Assembly: GCA_934500835.1 (NCBI GenBank)
Contig: CAKSTR010000008.1
Location: 129,238-193,237 of the forward strand
Direction: 5' to 3'
From: an uncultured Paracoccaceae bacterium
GTDB lineage: Bacteria > Pseudomonadota > Alphaproteobacteria > Rhodobacterales > Rhodobacteraceae
DNA length: 64,000 nt
Below, piece by piece: positions 1 to 8,628 of the stretch. The notes under the pieces were generated by a model. The model was not told where the DNA came from. It made no database searches and was given only the letters and a program-made list of their open reading frames with translations. The first letter of the stretch is position 1; each line of letters opens with the position of its first letter. Made by a program: the position numbers and the translations under genes.

Positions 1-30
1 GAAAAGCGCATAAAAACATAAAAACAAAGA

Positions 31-59
31 TTGCCACATCGTCAAGCCTGCGTTAGCGT
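31..59 (+). promoter_or_regulatory. Possible sigma70-type promoter of the ABC importer operon
   Basis: TTGCCA at 31-36 and TAGCGT at 54-59 are separated by 17 bp, 49 bp upstream of the first ABC gene. An A-rich stretch (11-30) precedes it. The match is modest and rests on spacing and position only. Confidence 0.25.
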
Positions 60-107
60 TTCTTGAAAAGACCACCCCGACAACGACCACCCCAACAGGA
101 GAATCCG

Positions 108-1118
108 ATGACGAAAAGCACCTGCCTGCTTGCCGGCGTGGCACTTTCCACGCTTGCGGTGACCCCGGGCTTTGCCGACGAGATCACCGTCTACACCGCC
201 TATGAAGAGGACGAGATCGCCGCTTATGTCGCCGGGGCCGAAGCGGCGATACCGGGGCTGAAGATCAACGTGCTGCGCCTGTCCACCGGCGACCTTGCCG
301 CGCGCATCATCGCCGAAGCGGGCAACCCGCAGGCCGACATGCTGTGGGGCCAGGCGATCACCGCCACGATGGACCCGCAGATCCTTGATCAGCTTGAGGC
401 TTACGCCCCCGCCGGGATCGAGGCGCTGGACGCCCGTTACCGCGACCCCGAGAACCGCTGGTTCGCCCCTACCGGCTATATGGGCACCTTCTGTGTCAAC
501 ACTGAACGGCTGGCGGAAAAGGGCCTGCCGATGCCCAAGGGCTGGAAGGACCTTGAGGACCCCGCCTTCAAGGGCGAGATCGAGATGCCCGACCCGACCT
601 CTTCGGGAACCGGATGGCTGCACATCATCTCGCTTCTTCAAGGCCCCGAGGGCGAAGAGGCCGGCTGGGCGCAGCTTGAGCGGGTCGACCCCAACATGGC
701 GCAATATACCTCGTCCGGATCGAAGCCCTGCAAGGACGCCCGCGCCGGCGAGGTGACGGTCGGCATCTCGCTGGGCATCACCGGCGTGCAGTCGGTCGAG
801 CAGGGCTATCCGGTGGTCACGGTGTTCCCCGAGGAAGGCGCAGGCTACGAGCTTGAGGCGGCGGCGCTGTTCAAGACCTCGAAGAACAAGGAAGACGTGA
901 AGAAATTCATGGACTGGCTGCTGACGCCCGAGGCCGTCAAGATCTACGAGCAATACAAGATCCTGATCACCGCCCCCGGCGCCACGCTGTCCGAGCCGGC
1001 GAAGAAGGCGGGCGTTCCCGCGGATCTGGGTTCGATCCTTGCCACAATCGACTTCACCAAGGCCGCCCAGGACCGTGACCGCATCAGCGAGGAATGGCTG
1101 GACAAGTTCGGCCGCTGA
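108..1118 (+). CDS. ABC transporter periplasmic substrate-binding protein (ferric / 2-aminoethylphosphonate type)
   Basis: A 336-residue periplasmic binding protein that captures solute for the downstream ATPase and permease. Residues 1-23 form a signal peptide ending PGFA, followed by the mature start DEITVYTAYEEDE, typical of the iron(III)/spermidine/2-aminoethylphosphonate (AEP) binding superfamily. The STGDLAARIIAE and ADMLWG stretches resemble the AEP subgroup. The ATG at 108 is chosen over the in-frame codon at 63 because AGGAGA lies just upstream and the signal peptide then starts correctly. It is first in an operon with 1213-2235 and 2232-3914. Class is clear; substrate is inferred. 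Phosphonate or ferric iron are the main options, and no phnW, phnX or siderophore gene adjoins. Confidence 0.85.
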   Translation: MTKSTCLLAGVALSTLAVTPGFADEITVYTAYEEDEIAAYVAGAEAAIPGLKINVLRLSTGDLAARIIAEAGNPQADMLWGQAITATMDPQILDQLEAYAPAGIEALDARYRDPENRWFAPTGYMGTFCVNTERLAEKGLPMPKGWKDLEDPAFKGEIEMPDPTSSGTGWLHIISLLQGPEGEEAGWAQLERVDPNMAQYTSSGSKPCKDARAGEVTVGISLGITGVQSVEQGYPVVTVFPEEGAGYELEAAALFKTSKNKEDVKKFMDWLLTPEAVKIYEQYKILITAPGATLSEPAKKAGVPADLGSILATIDFTKAAQDRDRISEEWLDKFGR

Positions 1119-1149
1119 ACCTGCCGGCGGCCCTTCGCCCCTACCGGCA

Positions 1150-1180
1150 CCCCATCCGCACCTGAGCGGTGTGGATGGGG
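1150..1180 (+). terminator. Intercistronic hairpin between binding protein and ATPase genes
   Basis: A 13-bp stem (1150-1162 with 1168-1180, one G-U pair) closes a TGAGC loop and is followed by TCTTTGATC. It sits between the binding-protein gene and the ATPase gene. In ABC operons such hairpins commonly attenuate transcription or stabilise the 5' message so the binding protein is made in excess; that role is inferred. Confidence 0.6.
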
Positions 1181-1212
1181 TCTTTGATCACGCAGTCGCA
1201 CACCGGAAGCCC

Positions 1213-2235
1213 ATGTATCTAGATGTCCGCGACCTCACCAAGACCTATGGCGCCTTCACCGCGCTCGACCATGTGTCCGTCGGTGTGGACGAGGGCGAAT
1301 TCGTCTGCCTTCTGGGCCCGTCGGGCTGCGGCAAGACAACCTTGCTGCGTGCCATCGCCGGGCTGATCGAAGCGGATTCCGGCCAGATCCTGCTGAAAGG
1401 GGCCGATGTCTCCGGGGTGCCGACGCGGCAGCGCGGCTTTGGCATCGTCTTCCAGTCCTATTCCCTTTTCCCCGACATGACCGTGGCCCAGAATGTGGGT
1501 TACGGGCTGAAGATCCGCGGTGTCGCGCGCGACCGCATCCGCAAGCGGGTGGGCGAATTGCTGGACATGATCCGCCTGCCGCAACTTGCCGATCGGTATC
1601 CCGGCCAGCTTTCCGGCGGGCAGCAGCAACGCGTGGCGCTGGCCCGCTCGATCGCGGTCGATCCGCAGCTTCTCCTGCTGGACGAGCCGCTTTCCGCGCT
1701 GGACGCCAAGGTGAGGGCGGAGCTGCGGCGCGAGATCCATTCGCTGCAGCGCGAGCTGCGCATCCCGACGATCATGGTGACCCACGATCAGGAAGAGGCC
1801 CTGGCCGTGTCCGACCGCATCATCTGCATGAACGGCGGCCATCTGGTGCAGGCCGGCACGGCGGAAGAGCTGTATCTGCGCCCGCAGACCCGTTTCGTGG
1901 CCGACTTCATGGGCCGCAGCAACCTGCTGGGCATCGAGGCGCTGGCCCGTGTCGCCCCCGATCTGGTGGCGGCAAGGCCCCGGGACGGCGCTGACCTCGC
2001 CTGTATCCGCCCAGAACAGATCGGGCTTGCGCCGGACGCGGATGGTTCCGCGCGGGTCAGGGAACTGGAATTCCTGGGCAATATCACCCGGATCGGGCTG
2101 GACACCCCGGCCGGAGACCTGGTCGCCGAGGTCTCGGGCCATTCCCCGGTGCGGCCCGGAGACAGGTTGAGGATGTCGATCCTTCCCGACCATTGCGTCT
2201 GGGTGCGCGAGGACGCTGCGGCGGACGCGCAATGA
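1213..2235 (+). CDS. ABC transporter ATP-binding protein (ferric/AEP/polyamine family)
   Basis: A 340-residue cytoplasmic ATPase energising the importer. Visible motifs are Walker A GPSGCGKTT (about 35-43), signature LSGGQQQR (about 133-140), Walker B LLLLDEPLSALD and the switch His in MVTHDQEEA. The C-terminal 100 residues form a TOBE-like regulatory domain, as in FbpC/PotA. The ATG at 1213 puts the conserved MYLDVRDLTKTYG at the N-terminus; the longer reading frame upstream runs through the intercistronic hairpin. Its stop overlaps the permease start by ATGA. Confidence 0.88.
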   Translation: MYLDVRDLTKTYGAFTALDHVSVGVDEGEFVCLLGPSGCGKTTLLRAIAGLIEADSGQILLKGADVSGVPTRQRGFGIVFQSYSLFPDMTVAQNVGYGLKIRGVARDRIRKRVGELLDMIRLPQLADRYPGQLSGGQQQRVALARSIAVDPQLLLLDEPLSALDAKVRAELRREIHSLQRELRIPTIMVTHDQEEALAVSDRIICMNGGHLVQAGTAEELYLRPQTRFVADFMGRSNLLGIEALARVAPDLVAARPRDGADLACIRPEQIGLAPDADGSARVRELEFLGNITRIGLDTPAGDLVAEVSGHSPVRPGDRLRMSILPDHCVWVREDAAADAQ

Positions 2236-3914
2236 CCGCCAAGCCTTCCTCCGACCCCGCGCCCGACCGCAAGGGCCTGTTCGACGCCAACCGGCTGTTC
2301 GTGGCCGCCTGTGTGGGCATCCCGGCGCTGGGGCTGTTGCTGTTCTTCGTGCAACCCGTGGCCATCGTCTTCCTGCGCTCGATCACCGAACCCGACGGCA
2401 GCTACGGTCTTGGCAACTATCACCGGATCCTGGACGGCGCGCGCTTCTGGCGCGTGACCGGGCAGTCGCTGGCGATGACGCTGATCACCACGGCCATCTC
2501 GGTCGGCGCGGGATTCCTGATCGCGCTGGCGCTTTACCGAGGGCATTTTCGCGGCAAGTGGTTCGTGCGGGGCGCGATCCTGTTGCCGCTGCTTGCGCCA
2601 TCGCTGATGCAGTCACTGGGGCTGATCTTCCTTTTGGGCCGCAACGGCATCGTCAGCCGCATCCTGGGAACCGAGATCGAGATTTACGGTCTCTGGGGGC
2701 TGGTGATCGCCAACACCCTTTACGCGCTGCCGCAGGCGGTGATGATCATCGGCGCGGCGCTGGTCCTGCTGGACGCCCGCGTCTACGAGGCGGCCGACGT
2801 GATGGGCGCGCGGCCCTTCCGGCAGTTCCGCGACCTGACGCTGCCCGCGGCGAAATACGGCATCCTGAGCGCGATCTTCGTGGTCTTCACCATCACGATC
2901 ACCGATTTCGGCAATGCCGCGGTGATCGGCGGCAACTACACCGTGCTGGCGACCGAGATCTATCGCCAGGTGGTCGGGCGACAGAACTTCAACCTCGGCG
3001 CCGTCGTCGGCATCATGCTGCTTTTGCCCACCGTGCTGGCCTATTTCATCGAGCGGCAGGCGTCGAGGAAGTCGCGCGGGCAGAAGGCTGCAGGCATCCT
3101 GCCCTATGTGCCGAAATATTCGGCCCTGCGTGACATCCCTCTGGCCGTCTTCAGCTTCGCCGTCTCGGGCTTCGTCGTCCTTGTCATGGCGGTGGTGGTC
3201 TATGCCAGCTTCGTCACCCTCTGGCCCTATGACCTGAGCCTGTCGCTGAAGAACTATGCGATCGACATCGCCGGAGGCTACGACTCGCTGTGGATCACCA
3301 TCTGGATCTCGCTCTGGGCGGCGGCGGTGGGGACGGTCTTCGTCTTTGCCCTCGGGGTAGGGTTGCGCCATGCCCCGGCCTGGATCGCGCAGCCGTTGCA
3401 GGTTCTGGCGGCAATGCCGGCGGCGGTGCCGGGGCTGGTGTTGGGCCTGGCCTATATCATGGCGTTCAACTCGCCCTCGAACCCGTTCAATTTCCTTTAT
3501 GGAACGGCGACGCTGATCATCGCCGTCAACTTCTACCACTATCATACCCAGGCCTTTCTGACCCTTCAGACCGGGTTTCGCCAGTTTCCCGAAACGCTGG
3601 AGGAAGCGGGCGCTTCGCTTGGAGCGAACCTTGGCCGGCTGTCGCGCGATGTCGTCCTGCCGTTCATGGCGCCGATGCTGGTTTCGGTGCTGCTGTTCCT
3701 GTTCATGCGCTCGATGGTGACCATATCGGCCGTGGTGTTCCTGTCGACGCCAAGCGTTTCGGTCGCCTCGTTCCAGATCCTGCGGCTTGAGGATTCGGGC
3801 CGCACCTCGCAGGCGGCCGCCTTCTCCACCGCGCTGATGGGCGTGGTGATCCTGGCATTGATCCTGTTGTCCCTGCTCAACCGCGCTATCGCCAGACGGC
3901 AGCGCGCGCGGTAG
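2232..3914 (+). CDS. ABC transporter double permease (FbpB/PhnU2-like)
   Basis: A 560-residue inner-membrane permease with two homologous halves, each with about six membrane segments and an EAA-type loop (EAADVMGARPFRQFRDLTLP in the first half, EEAGASLGANLGRLSRDVVLP in the second). The fused two-domain form is typical of iron(III) FbpB and the putative AEP permease family. The ATG overlaps the ATPase stop (ATGA at 2232-2235), so translation is probably coupled. It is the last gene of the three-gene operon. Fold and role are clear; the solute is not. Confidence 0.87.
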   Translation: MTAKPSSDPAPDRKGLFDANRLFVAACVGIPALGLLLFFVQPVAIVFLRSITEPDGSYGLGNYHRILDGARFWRVTGQSLAMTLITTAISVGAGFLIALALYRGHFRGKWFVRGAILLPLLAPSLMQSLGLIFLLGRNGIVSRILGTEIEIYGLWGLVIANTLYALPQAVMIIGAALVLLDARVYEAADVMGARPFRQFRDLTLPAAKYGILSAIFVVFTITITDFGNAAVIGGNYTVLATEIYRQVVGRQNFNLGAVVGIMLLLPTVLAYFIERQASRKSRGQKAAGILPYVPKYSALRDIPLAVFSFAVSGFVVLVMAVVVYASFVTLWPYDLSLSLKNYAIDIAGGYDSLWITIWISLWAAAVGTVFVFALGVGLRHAPAWIAQPLQVLAAMPAAVPGLVLGLAYIMAFNSPSNPFNFLYGTATLIIAVNFYHYHTQAFLTLQTGFRQFPETLEEAGASLGANLGRLSRDVVLPFMAPMLVSVLLFLFMRSMVTISAVVFLSTPSVSVASFQILRLEDSGRTSQAAAFSTALMGVVILALILLSLLNRAIARRQRAR

Positions 3915-3964
3915 ATGAGGGGATGCCGCTCCGCCGCGCGCGGTGGTGGGCATCGAGCCCGCCG

Positions 3965-3990
3965 CCCCCTGCCAAGGCGACGGGGTTTTT
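3965..3990 (+). terminator. Rho-independent-like terminator after the ABC importer operon
   Basis: CCCC-T-GCC-AA-GGC-GAC-GGGG folds as an interrupted stem and is followed directly by TTTTT (3986-3990), about 50 bp after the permease stop. It fits an intrinsic terminator for the operon. Confidence 0.5.
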
Positions 3991-4111
3991 CATTGGAGGG
4001 GCGGCGCGCTGTTCAGCATGCTGAGGGGGTCCTCAGCAAGACGCCGCACGCGCCACCCGGACCTCCGGCCCGAGATCTGTTCGCTGGCCAACATCCGCGT
4101 GCTGCGCTGTT

Positions 4112-4140
4112 CCAACGCCCCTGTGCCGGTGGGGCGTTGG
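4112..4140. other. Perfect 10-bp hairpin in the intergenic region
   Basis: CCAACGCCCC (4112-4121) and GGGGCGTTGG (4131-4140) are perfect inverted repeats around a 9-nt spacer. No T-run follows on either strand, so it is not a simple intrinsic terminator. It lies in the 650-bp gap 3915-4569, which otherwise holds only the terminator at 3965, a smaller hairpin CTGAGG/CCTCAG near 4021 and the SRP RNA. No convincing ORF was seen. Confidence 0.5.
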
Positions 4141-4337
4141 AGTGATTGTGCAACGGTTCGGGCGACATCTGGAGCTTTGAACCCGAAGCGATGCTGTCAA
4201 AATGGGTGAGAATGCGCGCGCAGAAACGCCCGACCCGTTCGTTCGGGTGTCTGGTCTTCCAGGCTATCGTCAACCCTGTTCTGGCAGCAAACAAGGGGAA
4301 GGTGTGCGCGGAAAAAACTTGCGGGATGGAAAAAGGT

Positions 4338-4433
4338 GAGAGGCTGGACAACGACCCAAACGGATCTCGTTACGGCTGCTTCCTTCCGGACCTGACCGGG
4401 TTGGCGAGGCGCTCACCCGCGCCAACCTCTCGG
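4338..4433 (-). ncRNA. ffs: Small (4.5S-type) signal recognition particle RNA
   Basis: Read on the minus strand, this carries the universal SRP domain IV core: GTCAGGTCCGGAAGGAAGCA (4397-4378), with the GGAA tetraloop and the asymmetric AGCA/CAGG loop that binds Ffh. A GGTTGGCG...CGCCAACC stem precedes it. The transcript would end at a C-rich run plus CTTTTT near 4341-4331. Length near 97 nt is normal for the bacterial small form. It pairs with Ffh to target membrane proteins. The ends are estimates: the 5' end follows the promoter at 4439-4467 and the 3' end follows the T-run. Confidence 0.92.
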
Positions 4434-4438
4434 GGCCG

Positions 4439-4467
4439 CATATAGGCGGCGCAGGGCGGATTCGCAA
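4439..4467 (-). promoter_or_regulatory. Promoter of the SRP RNA gene
   Basis: On the minus strand TTGCGA (4467-4462) and TATATG (4444-4439) are separated by exactly 17 bp, ending 5-8 bp before the predicted SRP RNA start. This is the best sigma70-like promoter in the window. Confidence 0.65.
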
Positions 4468-4569
4468 GCCCGCAGTCCCGCCCCGATTTTCGCCGGAAAG
4501 CGAAGCTCCCGGCGCCCGCCATTGCACGGCATCCTGCGCGCTGCCGATTTTCGCCGGACATCGGGGCTG

Positions 4570-5196
4570 TCAGATCAACCCGGCCATACGGGCGCCCGTC
4601 AGCAGGTCCGGCGCGAGGTGATGCGCCCAGCGACCCTGCGAAGGGGCGATGTCGGGCACCTGCACCACGGTGCAGCCCGCCCGCCAGGCGGCTTCGGCCC
4701 CGGTCTCGCTGTCCTCGAACACAAGGCAGCGCCCCGGCGCCACGCCCAGAAGCTGCGCGGCCAGGAGATAGGGCGCGGGCGCGGGTTTGGGGGCATCGAC
4801 GTCGTTCAGGGTCACGACATGGGCGAAGGCGCCGGCGATGCCTGCGATGCCCAGCTTGCGATGCGCGCCCTCGCGTCTGGTCGAGGTGACCAGAACCCGC
4901 GGCAGCGCCGGGTTGGCAAGGATTTCGGCTGCCCCCGGCTTCAGCGGCAGGCCGCGTTCCACCCCGGCCTCGAAACCCGCGCGCCAGTCCAGCCCGATCG
5001 CGTCAAGATCGGCCTCGGGCAGCGCCGCCCGGATGATGGCCGAACTGGTCGGTTCGTCCTTGCCGATCAGCGCATGCATGAAGGCCTCGTCCACGGGGTG
5101 GCCATGGGCGGCGAAGGCGGCGATGCCGGTCGCGGCGGCGATGGATTCGGTATCGATCAGCGTGCCGTCGAGGTCGAAGAAAAGCGCGTCATACAT
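4570..5196 (-). CDS. HAD-superfamily hydrolase (phosphoglycolate-phosphatase-like)
   Basis: A 208-residue HAD phosphatase. Motif I is FFDLDGTLIDTES (residues 5-17), motif II the Thr/Ser in LVTSTRR, motif III the Lys in DAPKPAPAPY and motif IV LVFEDSETG. The helical cap between motifs I and II makes it subfamily IA, so small phosphorylated metabolites are likely substrates. The cap lacks the obvious Schiff-base Lys pattern needed to call it phosphonoacetaldehyde hydrolase, although the nearby AEP-type importer makes that worth testing. Start at 5196 is the only good ATG. It ends 84 bp before the next minus-strand gene's 3' end region begins upstream of it, and is probably cotranscribed with that gene. 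Confidence 0.8.
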   Translation of the reverse strand: MYDALFFDLDGTLIDTESIAAATGIAAFAAHGHPVDEAFMHALIGKDEPTSSAIIRAALPEADLDAIGLDWRAGFEAGVERGLPLKPGAAEILANPALPRVLVTSTRREGAHRKLGIAGIAGAFAHVVTLNDVDAPKPAPAPYLLAAQLLGVAPGRCLVFEDSETGAEAAWRAGCTVVQVPDIAPSQGRWAHHLAPDLLTGARMAGLI

Positions 5197-5280
5197 CAGG
5201 GCATCCGGGAAGGCAGGGCGGGGTCGGCCCTTCCTGCCACGCGGGGCCGACGGACGAAAGCCCTTGCGGCCCGGGCTGGC

Positions 5281-7266
5281 CTAAAGGTGAAGGCGGACCA
5301 GATGAAAGCCGTCTTCGGTCAGTCCCGCCGGGTCCGGCCGAAGGGATTCGGCTTCGGCCCGGTGCGCCATCGCCTCTGGCCCGACCTGAACCAGCACCGA
5401 GGTGCCGGGCAGCGGGCTGAGCCACCAGCGGTCGGGAATGGCCAGCGTCGGCGGGCGGATCAGGCCGATGCGGCGGATGAAGTCGCACAGCACATCGGTG
5501 CAAAGCTCGCGCCGCTCCAGCACCGTCTGGCCGGGCAGGGGGGGCTGGTCGCCAAGTGCCCCGCTGGCGCGGAAATTGTTGGTGATCAGGACGAAGCGAT
5601 CCGCGGCCTGCACCGGCACTCCGCCCCGCGTCAGGTTCCGCACCCGCCGCGCCTCGGGGCGGATCAGATGGCCGCGCAGGTCATAGCGGGCCGGGCGGGC
5701 CGGATCGATCTCGTAGCTGAGGCCGACAAGCGTGGTGAAGGCATGGCTGGGGAAGGACGCGTCGATCAGCATCTGGTCCTGCTCGCCGGGCAGAATCCGG
5801 TGGTAGATCGCCGCCGACCGTTCAAGAATCTCGGCCAGCGCGGCGCCGGTGGTCAGATAGCCCAGAACAAGGTTCGGGAAGGGGTAGAGGTCAAAGACAT
5901 GGCGCACCGACAGTGGACCGGGCGCGATGGAGGTGTAGTTGCGGGGGCCGCCCCGGCCGCCGGTGCGGAAGGGCGTGGCGGTGGCGACCACGGGCAGCCC
6001 CTCATACGGGGTGCCGGCAAGGGCGCGGCGGGCATGGTCGATCTTCGCCAACCCCAGAAGCTGCAATGCCGCGGTGTCCACCACATGCGCGAAACTGGTC
6101 GACAGCGGAACCTGCGTGCGGCCCAACTCGCGCCGCGTCCAGGCCAGCGCCGCGCGGTGATCGTCGCCCACGACGCGGCGCAGCGCATTCGCATTGCTGC
6201 GGATCACCGCCGGGGCAAGGCCGGCGGCCATTTCGGAGACGCTTTCGGCCCGGACCTCGGCCCCTGTCACTTTCCAGCCATCGCAGCATCTGGTCAGGCG
6301 CAGGTCCATCACCCCGAGATGAGACCCTGAATGCCCCGGCTGCACCACCGGTTTGCCGGCGACAAGGCCGGCGACGGGATCGACCCTTGCGTCGGGATGG
6401 CGGCCGCGGTCGGGAAAGACGACATGGCTGTGGCCAAGAACCAGCGCGTCGATCCTGGGCACTTCGGCCAGATCGGCGCCAAGACCCTCGCGCCCGCTGC
6501 CGGCGCGCTCCGCGATGCCGGTATGGGCAAGACAGATCACCAGATCCGCCCCGGCCCGGCGCAGTCGGGGCACCCAGTGCCGCGCCGTCTCGACCATGGG
6601 GCGGGCGTCCAGGCGACCGTGCAGCACGGCCTGATCCCATTGCAGGATCTCGGGCGGGGTCAGACCAAGAATGCCGATGCGCAAAAGCTGCGGCCGGCCG
6701 AGGCTGTCGGTCAGCACCCGGTCAAGGATCACGTAGGGCGGAACAAGGGGCGTGGCACCCCCCGGCCCGCGCAGCAGCACATTGGCCGATACGACGGGGA
6801 ACCGCGCCTGCGCGAGCGCGCGTTGCAGCACCTCCAGCCCATAGTTGAACTCGTGGTTGCCCAGCGTGGCGGCATCATAGCCAAGGACGTTCATGGCCCC
6901 GATCACCGGATGGGCGCGGCGCCGCCGGCTTTGCGCGGCCAGATCGGCAAGGGCCGTGCCCTGAAGGAAATCGCCATTGTCGAGCAACAGCGCAGAGGGA
7001 ACTTCTGCCCGCGCCGCGGCGATCAGGCTGGCCATCTGCGCCAACCCCAGCCCGTTCATCGGGCGGTTGGTCGCATAGTCGTAGGACATCACATTGGCAT
7101 GAAGGTCGGTGGTGGCCAGAATGCGCAGCAGCACCTCGGCCTGCGCCATCGCACAGGGACCGGCTCTTGTGCCGCGGACCTTGCCGGTTGCGCGGATCGT
7201 CCCCGGCGTGGCCGGTCTCTGCCCCACGATCGTTGGCACAGCCACCATGCGACCTGCGGGTCTCAT
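5281..7266 (-). CDS. cpdB: 2',3'-cyclic-nucleotide 2'-phosphodiesterase / 5'-nucleotidase-type metallophosphatase
   Basis: A protein of up to 661 residues in the CpdB/5'-nucleotidase family, hydrolysing 2',3'-cyclic nucleotides and 3'-nucleotides. Calcineurin-like metal motifs are clear: TTDLHA (52-57), LLDNGDF (94-100), ATLGNHEF (133-140), LAHTGI and VLGHSH. A 5'-nucleotidase C-terminal domain follows. The start at 7266 has GGAGG five bases upstream; the family homology begins near Met40 (7149), so the shorter form is possible. Neither start gives a signal peptide, odd for an enzyme that is periplasmic in enterobacteria. A half Pho box lies upstream (7378-7395). Confidence 0.82.
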   Translation of the reverse strand: MRPAGRMVAVPTIVGQRPATPGTIRATGKVRGTRAGPCAMAQAEVLLRILATTDLHANVMSYDYATNRPMNGLGLAQMASLIAAARAEVPSALLLDNGDFLQGTALADLAAQSRRRRAHPVIGAMNVLGYDAATLGNHEFNYGLEVLQRALAQARFPVVSANVLLRGPGGATPLVPPYVILDRVLTDSLGRPQLLRIGILGLTPPEILQWDQAVLHGRLDARPMVETARHWVPRLRRAGADLVICLAHTGIAERAGSGREGLGADLAEVPRIDALVLGHSHVVFPDRGRHPDARVDPVAGLVAGKPVVQPGHSGSHLGVMDLRLTRCCDGWKVTGAEVRAESVSEMAAGLAPAVIRSNANALRRVVGDDHRAALAWTRRELGRTQVPLSTSFAHVVDTAALQLLGLAKIDHARRALAGTPYEGLPVVATATPFRTGGRGGPRNYTSIAPGPLSVRHVFDLYPFPNLVLGYLTTGAALAEILERSAAIYHRILPGEQDQMLIDASFPSHAFTTLVGLSYEIDPARPARYDLRGHLIRPEARRVRNLTRGGVPVQAADRFVLITNNFRASGALGDQPPLPGQTVLERRELCTDVLCDFIRRIGLIRPPTLAIPDRWWLSPLPGTSVLVQVGPEAMAHRAEAESLRPDPAGLTEDGFHLVRLHL

Positions 7267-7377
7267 TCCGGCCTCCGGACAACGCGTGAGATGTCGATGG
7301 TTTGCGGCAGCACGAGCGATGTGACCCGAATGAAAGGCCCGGTCTCGAATCGTCACATGGAAAGCGGATGTGGAACA

Positions 7378-7395
7378 AGCAGAGTTTGATGACAG
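7378..7395 (-). promoter_or_regulatory. Possible Pho-box-like sequence upstream of the cpdB-like gene
   Basis: Minus-strand CTGTCAT (7395-7389) matches the PhoB half-site exactly; the second half at 11-bp spacing, CTCTGCT (7384-7378), matches only 4 of 7 positions. It lies 112 bp upstream of the predicted start at 7266. The gap 7267-7583 also holds an AT-rich run at 7398-7409 and no visible gene. Confidence 0.2.
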
Positions 7396-7583
7396 TGAAA
7401 TTTTTTTAACTACGGCTTGCTTTGCGGGCGCAGCAGAGCGGTCGCCTGCAGGCCTGCGCCGCTGTTTGTGCGGCGGGATTTGCCCCCTGTCGCGCAACAT
7501 GCGATGACTGCCGCGGCACCCCGCCTGTGGCAGCAAAGCCACGCCCCGCAGGGTCGGGCAAGGCGGATCTGGGAGAGCGACGG

Positions 7584-8540
7584 ATGCGGCAGGCGGAACA
7601 GGTGACATTCGGCGGCTCGGCCCTGGATCGGCAGCAGGCGCTGCGCGGCGATCCGCAGGCGCTTGCGGCTGCGCTGGCTGCGGGGGTCGTCCTGCCGTTC
7701 TGGCGCGGCCGGCCATTGGTGACCGGCGAGGGCGAGGCCACGGCGCCGGTCTGGCTGCCGTCGCGCCACAAGCTTGTCGCCCATGCGCCAGAGCCGGTCC
7801 TGCTGGGGCAGGACGAAGGGGTGCCTCATTTCGCCGTGGACGTGACGGCCTCGCTGACCGGGTTGCGGCCGCCCGTCTCGGGCCCGTTCGAGACCGACCG
7901 CCAGCCGCATCCCGATCTGCCGCCAGAGCAGGGGTTTGCCGACCTGCGCAGCGTGATGGCCGGGCTGTCGCCGCGGCAGGCCGAGCTGGCGATCATGGGC
8001 AAGGCGCTGATCGAATGGCACCGCACCCATGGCTTCTGCGCCGCCTGCGGCGCGGGCAGCAAGATGGCGCAAGGCGGGTGGCAGCGGACCTGTCCCGCCT
8101 GCGCCGCCACCCATTTTCCGCGCACCGATCCCGTGGTGATCGTGCTTGTCACCCTTGGCAACCGCGTTCTGCTGGGCCGCAGCCCCGGCTGGCCCGAGGG
8201 GATGTATTCATTGCTGGCCGGCTTCGTCGAGCCGGGCGAGACGATCGAGGCCGCCTGCCGCCGCGAGGTGGCCGAAGAGACCGGGGTTCCCCTGGGCGAG
8301 GTCGCCTATCTCTCCAGCCAGCCCTGGCCCTTTCCTGCCAGCCTGATGATCGGCTGCCGGGCCGAGGCGCTGGACGACCGGATCACCCTTGACCCGGTGG
8401 AGCTGGAGGATGCCCTCTGGCTGACACGGGAAGAGGTGGCGCAGGCCTTCGCCGGCGCACATCCGGCTGTCCGCCCGTCGCGCCGGGGCAGCATTGCTCA
8501 ATTTATCCTGAACGCATGGCTTGCTGATCGGCTTGATTGA
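7584..8540 (+). CDS. nudC: NAD+ diphosphatase / NADH pyrophosphatase
   Basis: A 318-residue Nudix hydrolase that splits NAD(H) to NMN(H) and AMP and in some bacteria removes NAD caps from RNA. A zinc ribbon has Cys152-x2-Cys155 and Cys170-x2-Cys173. The Nudix box runs from about 213 to 235, with REVAEETG at its core. The NudC-specific SQPWPFPAS follows it. An N-terminal NUDIX-like domain precedes the ribbon. ATG 7584 is chosen because GGAGAG lies six bases upstream; the in-frame codon at 7422 would add an unrelated, low-complexity segment. Confidence 0.93.
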   Translation: MRQAEQVTFGGSALDRQQALRGDPQALAAALAAGVVLPFWRGRPLVTGEGEATAPVWLPSRHKLVAHAPEPVLLGQDEGVPHFAVDVTASLTGLRPPVSGPFETDRQPHPDLPPEQGFADLRSVMAGLSPRQAELAIMGKALIEWHRTHGFCAACGAGSKMAQGGWQRTCPACAATHFPRTDPVVIVLVTLGNRVLLGRSPGWPEGMYSLLAGFVEPGETIEAACRREVAEETGVPLGEVAYLSSQPWPFPASLMIGCRAEALDDRITLDPVELEDALWLTREEVAQAFAGAHPAVRPSRRGSIAQFILNAWLADRLD

Positions 8541-8628
8541 GACGAAACTAGACTGACGCGCGAAAGACGGACAGCAATTCGCGCATTGCGTGCATGACAG
8601 GGCAGGGGCAAGGGAGCAGGCCGGAACG

